Shown in pieces: positions 59,156 to 64,000 of a stretch of DNA of 64,000 nucleotides; the stretch's first letter is position 1, and every line of letters starts with the position of its first letter. Source of the DNA: Methyloligella sp. (GTDB lineage Bacteria > Pseudomonadota > Alphaproteobacteria > Rhizobiales > HXMU1428-3); NCBI GenBank assembly GCA_021604645.1, contig BQJJ01000007.1, positions 62,001-126,000 on the forward strand. The letters run 5' to 3'. The position numbers and the translations under genes are program-made. The notes beneath the pieces are model-generated. The model was not told the origin of the DNA. It saw nothing but the letters and a program-made list of their open reading frames with translations, and made no database searches.

Positions 59156-59644
59156 ATGAAAAAGCAAAGATCATTAAATAAGTGCTCCTTAGCATGGGAT
59201 CTCCTGGCAGGCTGGGGAATTAAAAAGGCAACAATTCATAGTGCTGCTATCTGCGCATCAATTTTCATTATTTTCTCCCACATACCATCAGTTAGCTCTG
59301 CTACTCTTAAATCGAAAATTGTGCAAACAATTCAATATGTTGAGATAAGAAAGGTCAGTCTGAATAATCCTAAAAAACATTGCGTCAATAAAATAGAGAT
59401 CAAATCGGAACATCTATTTATGCGAGATGGATGGCAAAGAAGAGTAGAATATCAAACTAAAGCCAAATGGGCTGAAAGCGTCAAAAAACGCTATGGAAGC
59501 GTTTATAGCCAGTGGGATTCTGCTAAGAATAAGAAATACGAATGCAGACGCATCGGTTTCGGTAATGATAAAGAAGGAAATGTCGGGACATCAGTGCTCT
59601 GTATGATCGCAGCTGAGCCTTGCGTAAACTTAACGAATAAATGA
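59156..59644 (+). CDS. Secreted protein of unknown function, 162 residues
   Basis: Long N-region and a hydrophobic segment (IHSAAICASIFIIFSHIPSV) consistent with a signal peptide ending near VSSA. The mature part is basic with four cysteines. Ribosome site weak, so the start is uncertain. Confidence 0.58.
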   Translation: MKKQRSLNKCSLAWDLLAGWGIKKATIHSAAICASIFIIFSHIPSVSSATLKSKIVQTIQYVEIRKVSLNNPKKHCVNKIEIKSEHLFMRDGWQRRVEYQTKAKWAESVKKRYGSVYSQWDSAKNKKYECRRIGFGNDKEGNVGTSVLCMIAAEPCVNLTNK

Positions 59645-60174
59645 AAACAATGAACTCAGCAAGATAAGAATTTCAATTTTCTCAAATTTTATGCCCACCC
59701 GTAAAAACTATAAATTACTAGGTCAAAAATCCAATAAAAAGTCATTCTTGGACTTGTACGAATAATAAAAATCTGCACATATGGCGCGAGTCAGTTAAAC
59801 AAAAATAAAGACTTTGCTGTTTAGAGGAAAAAATGTCGCTGCGCGGTTTCGCCACTTGCTGAAAAAAAAGCAGTCTGCAAAATTTATAATACGATAAATT
59901 TTAAAAAATAGACGCGGCTTTAGAGGTGGACATCAAAGGGTGACTAACAAAGGTAACTAGTCTGTGCTGAATTATCTTAACCTACGATTTATGACAATTT
60001 TGTCGTTGGTCTCGGTTAAAAATAATCTTGATTGTGTAAAAATCAGATAATTGAGCAAGACATACTAAATTTGAAGGTGCATAACCTACAAATTAGTCTA
60101 CACTTTCCTTGACCACAGCCACACACATGACAAGCAATACAAATTAAGTTTTGCATGAAAATGAGGGCAAAAAT
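59645..60174. promoter_or_regulatory. Intergenic region ahead of the nuo operon
   Basis: 530 AT-rich bases. It must hold the nuo promoter, which I cannot fix. A 9-codon ORF, MSLRGFATC, at 59833-59862 has AGAGGA upstream; it may be a leader peptide or chance. Confidence 0.45.
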
Positions 60175-60540
60175 ATGGATACAGTAGCCGCGCAATATCT
60201 GCCAATCGCGATATTTATAGGAATAGCTGCTGTTATTGCATTAGCTTTAATGGCTGCCCCGTTTCTAGTTGCCTACAAACAGCCTGATAAAGAAAAACTC
60301 TCACCTTACGAATGTGGTTTTGAACCATTTGACGATGCAAGAATGAAATTTGATGTGCGATTTTATCTAGTCGCAATGTTGTTCATCATTTTTGACCTTG
60401 AGGCCGTCTTCTTATTCCCATGGGCTCTCACATTTAAAGAAATTGGTGATGTTGGTTTTTGGGCCATGATGATTTTCTTAGCCGAACTGACAATCGGTCT
60501 AATCTATGCCTGGAAAAAAGGTGCCCTTGAATGGGATTAA
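60175..60540 (+). CDS. nuoA: NADH-quinone oxidoreductase subunit A
   Basis: 121 residues from ATG 60175 (GAGGG upstream; a TTG at 60151 is a poorer start). Three transmembrane helices and the conserved [20 protein letters not shown] loop with its quinone-site cysteine. Membrane arm of complex I at the junction with the peripheral arm. Confidence 0.96.
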   Translation: MDTVAAQYLPIAIFIGIAAVIALALMAAPFLVAYKQPDKEKLSPYECGFEPFDDARMKFDVRFYLVAMLFIIFDLEAVFLFPWALTFKEIGDVGFWAMMIFLAELTIGLIYAWKKGALEWD

Positions 60541-60685
60541 ATTAGAGTATGGGATTTATAGCGAGTAAAAGCAGGCTTATCTGAAACAGTGATGATTTAG
60601 ATCAAACCAGCTTAATTTGATTGAATTTAATATTTGAAGAATTTTAAAAGCGTTAGAATTTTAAGACAGCGTGGGATTTTAAGAA

Positions 60686-61279
60686 ATGGGATTAATTACA
60701 AAACCTCCATTCAATAATGAGATGAGTTGGTCTCCTGAAATGGAGCAAGGTCTAAGAGATGCCAATGGTCAGATCATGCGCGCTGACGATCCTTATTTCA
60801 ATGAATTATCAGGCAATTTAACAGATCAGGGCTTTGTTGTTGCGGCCTATGAAGACCTCATCCAGTGGGCAAGAACCGGGTCATTAATGTGGATGACATT
60901 TGGTCTGGCTTGTTGCGCTGTAGAAATGATGCAAGCGTCAATGCCACGCTACGATGTTGAACGATTTGGTTTTGCTCCAAGAGCCAGCCCTCGTCAATCA
61001 GATGTGATCATTGTAGCTGGCACATTAACAAACAAAATGGCACCAGCTATTCGTAAAGTTTACGATCAAATGCCAGAGCCTCGTTATGTAATTTCTATGG
61101 GAAGTTGCGCAAACGGTGGTGGCTATTATCACTATTCATACTCAGTGGTTCGTGGTTGTGACAGGGTGTTACCAGTGGACGTTTATGTCCCAGGGTGCCC
61201 TCCAACAGCAGAAGCACTGGTCTACGGCATTCTTTTACTACAAAAGAAAATACGCCGGACAGGAACAATTGAGCGCTAA
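60686..61279 (+). CDS. nuoB: NADH-quinone oxidoreductase subunit B
   Basis: 197 residues. Cluster N2 ligands Cys76-Cys77 (LACCAVEM), Cys141 (GSCANGGG) and Cys171 (PGCPP). Passes electrons to ubiquinone. 145 bases after nuoA. Confidence 0.97.
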   Translation: MGLITKPPFNNEMSWSPEMEQGLRDANGQIMRADDPYFNELSGNLTDQGFVVAAYEDLIQWARTGSLMWMTFGLACCAVEMMQASMPRYDVERFGFAPRASPRQSDVIIVAGTLTNKMAPAIRKVYDQMPEPRYVISMGSCANGGGYYHYSYSVVRGCDRVLPVDVYVPGCPPTAEALVYGILLLQKKIRRTGTIER

Positions 61280-61408
61280 GCACTAAATGGGGTGAGCACT
61301 TGCGGGGTAAGTGTTTATTACTAAGTGTTTTGATTTGGGTTAGGTCTTGAAAATTTCAGAAAGAATGTTTCTGAAATAAAAGACTTAAGATCTTTAAAGG
61401 AGACAGTT

Positions 61409-62020
61409 TTGCAAAGCGGATTGCAGGATATTGGAGATTTTATCTGCTCTAAAATGGCCAGCGGTGTCAAAACTGCAACCGTTGAGCATGACGAACTCAC
61501 ATTAATCGTCGAGCGCGACGAGATCTTAAATGTATTAAAATTCCTAAGAGACGACCCTCAGTGTAAATTCAACTGCATCATTGATCTATGCGGTGTTGAT
61601 TATCCGCAAAGAGAAAATCGTTTTGACGTGGTCTACCATTTGCTAAGTTTAAAGCAAAACAATCGTATTCGTGTGAAGTTAGAAACAGATGAAGACACAC
61701 CTGTTCCAAGTTGTGTTTCAGTCTACCCTGGCGCACTTTGGCTTGAGCGGGAAGCTTATGATATGTACGGCATCGCCTTTGATGGTCACCCAGATTTGCG
61801 CCGCCTTCTAACAGATTATGGATTTCAAGGCTATCCATTGCGTAAAGATTTCCCAACAACCGGTTACGTTGAAGTCCGTTATGACGAAACACAAAAACGC
61901 GTTGTGTATGAGCCTGTAAAATTACCCCAAGAATTCAGAAATTTTGACTTTCAAAGCCCATGGGAAGGAACAGACTATGTCCTACCCGGTGATGAAAAAG
62001 CTGGTGATGGGGAAGGATAA
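61409..62020 (+). CDS. nuoC: NADH-quinone oxidoreductase subunit C
   Basis: 203 residues. Starts at a TTG with AAGGAG seven bases upstream (61396-61401); no ATG lies in a suitable place. Signature [20 protein letters not shown] and PLRKDFP. Peripheral arm, 30-kDa subunit. Separate from nuoD, as usual outside enterobacteria. Confidence 0.96.
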   Translation: MQSGLQDIGDFICSKMASGVKTATVEHDELTLIVERDEILNVLKFLRDDPQCKFNCIIDLCGVDYPQRENRFDVVYHLLSLKQNNRIRVKLETDEDTPVPSCVSVYPGALWLEREAYDMYGIAFDGHPDLRRLLTDYGFQGYPLRKDFPTTGYVEVRYDETQKRVVYEPVKLPQEFRNFDFQSPWEGTDYVLPGDEKAGDGEG

Positions 62021-62025
62021 GTCAG

Positions 62026-63210
62026 ATGTCAGAAACAAGTTTAAGAAATTTCAGCATCAATTTCGGCCCGCAACACCCGGCAGCACACGGTGTGCTACGT
62101 CTTGTCCTTGAGCTTGATGGCGAAATAGTTGAGAGGGTAGATCCGCACATTGGTTTGCTCCATCGCGGTACTGAAAAATTAATTGAATCAAAAACATATG
62201 CCCAAGCAGTCCCTTATTTTGATCGCTTGGATTATGTTGCGCCAATGAATCAAGAGCATGCATTCTGCATGACAGCCGAAAAGCTTTTAAAAATCGATAT
62301 CCCGCGCCGCGGTCAAATCATTCGTGTTCTTTATTCGGAAATCGGGCGCTTGCTCTCGCATCTTTTGAACATCACCACACAAGCCATGGACGTCGGCGCA
62401 CTAACACCGCCACTTTGGGGCTTTGAAGAGCGTGAAAAACTGATGATCTTCTATGAACGTGCATCAGGTTCACGCATGCACGCAGCTTATTTCCGCGTTG
62501 GCGGCGTTCATCAGGATTTACCCGAAGACCTGATCCAGGATATTTATGATTTCTGTGATCCTTTTTTGAAGGTTTGCGATGATATCGAAACACTCCTGAC
62601 AGACAACCGTATTTTCAAACAACGAAATGTTGATATCGGTGTAGTCAGTTTAGAAGATGCTCTGGCATGGGGCTTTTCAGGTGTGATGGTTCGTGGCTCT
62701 GGAGCCGCTTGGGACCTGAGAAAATCACAACCTTATGAAATTTACGACGAACTGAAGTTTGATATACCGATTGGTAAAAATGGTGATTGTTATGATCGCT
62801 ATCTCATTCGTATGGAAGAAATGCGTCAGTCAGTTTCACTTATGAAGCAATGTTGTGACTTACTAAAGACAACAGGCGGACCAGTGATTGTTGAAGATAA
62901 TAAATACGCACCACCACGCCGCAATGAAATGAAAGAATCAATGGAAGCATTGATCCATCACTTCAAACTTTACACTGAAGGCGTAAAAGTTCCAGCTGGT
63001 GAAGTTTACGCCGCCGTTGAAGCTCCAAAAGGTGAATTTGGTGTCTATCTGGTTGCCGATGGGTCTAATAAACCATATCGATGTAAAATTAGAGCCCCCG
63101 GGTTTGCTCATCTTTCAGCAATGGATTTCTTAAATAGAGGACACATGCTAGCAGACGTATCAGCCATTTTGGGCTCATTAGATATTGTGTTTGGGGAGGT
63201 TGATCGATGA
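62026..63210 (+). CDS. nuoD: NADH-quinone oxidoreductase subunit D
   Basis: 394 residues, the 49-kDa subunit. [20 protein letters not shown] start, [11 protein letters not shown], and the quinone-site histidine region; ends GEVDR. Six bases after nuoC, and ATGA overlap with nuoE. Confidence 0.97.
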   Translation: MSETSLRNFSINFGPQHPAAHGVLRLVLELDGEIVERVDPHIGLLHRGTEKLIESKTYAQAVPYFDRLDYVAPMNQEHAFCMTAEKLLKIDIPRRGQIIRVLYSEIGRLLSHLLNITTQAMDVGALTPPLWGFEEREKLMIFYERASGSRMHAAYFRVGGVHQDLPEDLIQDIYDFCDPFLKVCDDIETLLTDNRIFKQRNVDIGVVSLEDALAWGFSGVMVRGSGAAWDLRKSQPYEIYDELKFDIPIGKNGDCYDRYLIRMEEMRQSVSLMKQCCDLLKTTGGPVIVEDNKYAPPRRNEMKESMEALIHHFKLYTEGVKVPAGEVYAAVEAPKGEFGVYLVADGSNKPYRCKIRAPGFAHLSAMDFLNRGHMLADVSAILGSLDIVFGEVDR

Positions 63211-64000
63211 GTGTAAGACGTATTGCACAAGAACAACCAGAAAAATTCGAGTTTAACGCCGAAAATATGATTTGGGCGGAAGAACTCATCAAGAAATATC
63301 CGGTTGGAAAAGAACGTTCAGCAGTGATCCCACTTTTGTGGCGCGCTCAAGAACAGAATGATGGCTGGACCTCAGAGCCAGCCATGCGCAAAGTTGCAGA
63401 TCTTTTAGGCATGGCCTACATCCGTGTTTATGAAGTGGCGACATTTTACACTATGTTCCAGCTTTCACCGGTCGGTAAAAAAGCTCATGTTCAAGTTTGT
63501 GGTACAACACCTTGTATGTTGCGTGGCTCTAAAGAACTCATCGAGATTTGCAAAAAACGCATTTCAAAAACACCTCACACCTTATCAGAAGATGGTGATT
63601 TCTCTTGGGAAGAAGTTGAGTGTCTAGGCGCCTGTGTAAACGCACCAATGATCCAGATTTTCAAAGATACTTATGAAGACTTGGATGAAAAAGCACTAGA
63701 AGACTTGCTAGACGCATTCGCTAAAGGTGAACAGCCAAAACCAGGCCCACAAATCGAGCGCACCTTATCTTGCCCTGAAAGTGGTCTAACAACCCTGACA
63801 GACGTGCCAGACTATGTACCGCTAAACTTATCAAGCAGCGCTTCGGATGTGGCAGAAGCACCCGTATCTCAAGAAGAGGCGTCTGGAGAAATCCTGACAG
63901 CTGTGAGTTCTGTAGCTACTGAAGAAAAAACAACAGAAAAAAATGAAGCATCTTCTAAAGAAAACTCATCAGCTGATAAATCTTCAGACGATCTAAAAAG
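63207..64000 (+). CDS. nuoE: NADH-quinone oxidoreductase subunit E, 3' end beyond window
   Basis: At least 264 residues, still open at the window edge. ATG 63207 has GGAGG seven bases upstream. 2Fe-2S ligands Cys98, Cys103 (CGTTPC), Cys139 and Cys143 (CLGAC). After ~residue 195 a Ser/Glu/Ala-rich low-complexity extension follows, which many alphaproteobacterial NuoE proteins have. Confidence 0.95.
   Translation, partial: MSVRRIAQEQPEKFEFNAENMIWAEELIKKYPVGKERSAVIPLLWRAQEQNDGWTSEPAMRKVADLLGMAYIRVYEVATFYTMFQLSPVGKKAHVQVCGTTPCMLRGSKELIEICKKRISKTPHTLSEDGDFSWEEVECLGACVNAPMIQIFKDTYEDLDEKALEDLLDAFAKGEQPKPGPQIERTLSCPESGLTTLTDVPDYVPLNLSSSASDVAEAPVSQEEASGEILTAVSSVATEEKTTEKNEASSKENSSADKSSDDLK

Overview
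The window is chromosomal DNA from a low-GC alphaproteobacterium (impression about 40% GC, not computed) carrying a complete temperate prophage. The chromosomal gene order tig-clpP-clpX-lon, then tRNA-Val and tRNA-Asp, then nuoABCDE is typical of alphaproteobacteria, and the phage encodes a GcrA-type regulator, a family centred on that class. I do not assign a genus.

Layout. (1) 1-11,242: end of an SPFH gene with nfeD, a mercaptopyruvate sulfurtransferase and a cysteine synthase on the minus strand, tRNA-Leu(UAG), then the protein quality-control block tig, clpP, clpX, lon, with a good heat-shock-type promoter before lon. (2) 11,270-54,547: a prophage of about 43 kb in tRNA-Val(UAC), bounded by a 56-bp direct repeat (attL 11270-11325, attR 54492-54547). 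(3) 54,548-59,644: accessory chromosomal genes (a secreted protein, a metacaspase-like protease, an orphan DUF2793 appendage protein), tRNA-Asp and another secreted protein. (4) 60,175-64,000: start of the complex I operon, nuoA-nuoE, with nuoE cut by the window edge.

The prophage follows the plan of phage P22. The leftward arm (19,072 to 11,418) runs from PL through small accessory genes, an ERF annealing protein and an HNH nuclease to xis and int. A LexA-like repressor at 19,421-20,116 has three operator-like repeats on its right and two on its left, each set over a TTGACN-N17-TACNNT promoter (lambda-like OR/PR and OL/PL). Rightward come a Cro-like protein, GcrA, a lambda-O-like initiator with two clusters of 12-bp repeats followed by an AT-rich stretch (candidate origin), a zinc-ribbon protein and a TOPRIM helicase-primase. 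A one-kilobase, hairpin-rich, mostly non-coding segment (26.1-27.2 kb) then precedes the late genes: terminases, P22-type portal, scaffold, coat, gp4- and gp10-like head closure proteins, and three ejection proteins. Between the last ejection gene and the tail fibre lies a block placed like P22 immI/sieA (small membrane proteins, a ribbon-helix-helix regulator, palindromic operators), then a higBA toxin-antitoxin pair. The tail fibre has collar, collagen-like and C1q-like parts, and is followed by endolysin, spanins and a probable holin. Five minus-strand ORFs close the right end.

Most noteworthy: the hairpin cluster ahead of the late operon and the similar structured leaders at PL and before 41,955; the candidate origin inside the initiator gene; the immI-like block with a shared upstream motif before two minus-strand membrane genes; a small gene interrupted exactly at an A AAA AAC slippery heptamer; an inverted 27-bp repeat just inside both att sites; and a fibre module shared by the prophage and the orphan gene outside it. 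All assignments come from reading the sequence and recalled family motifs; no database search was run.
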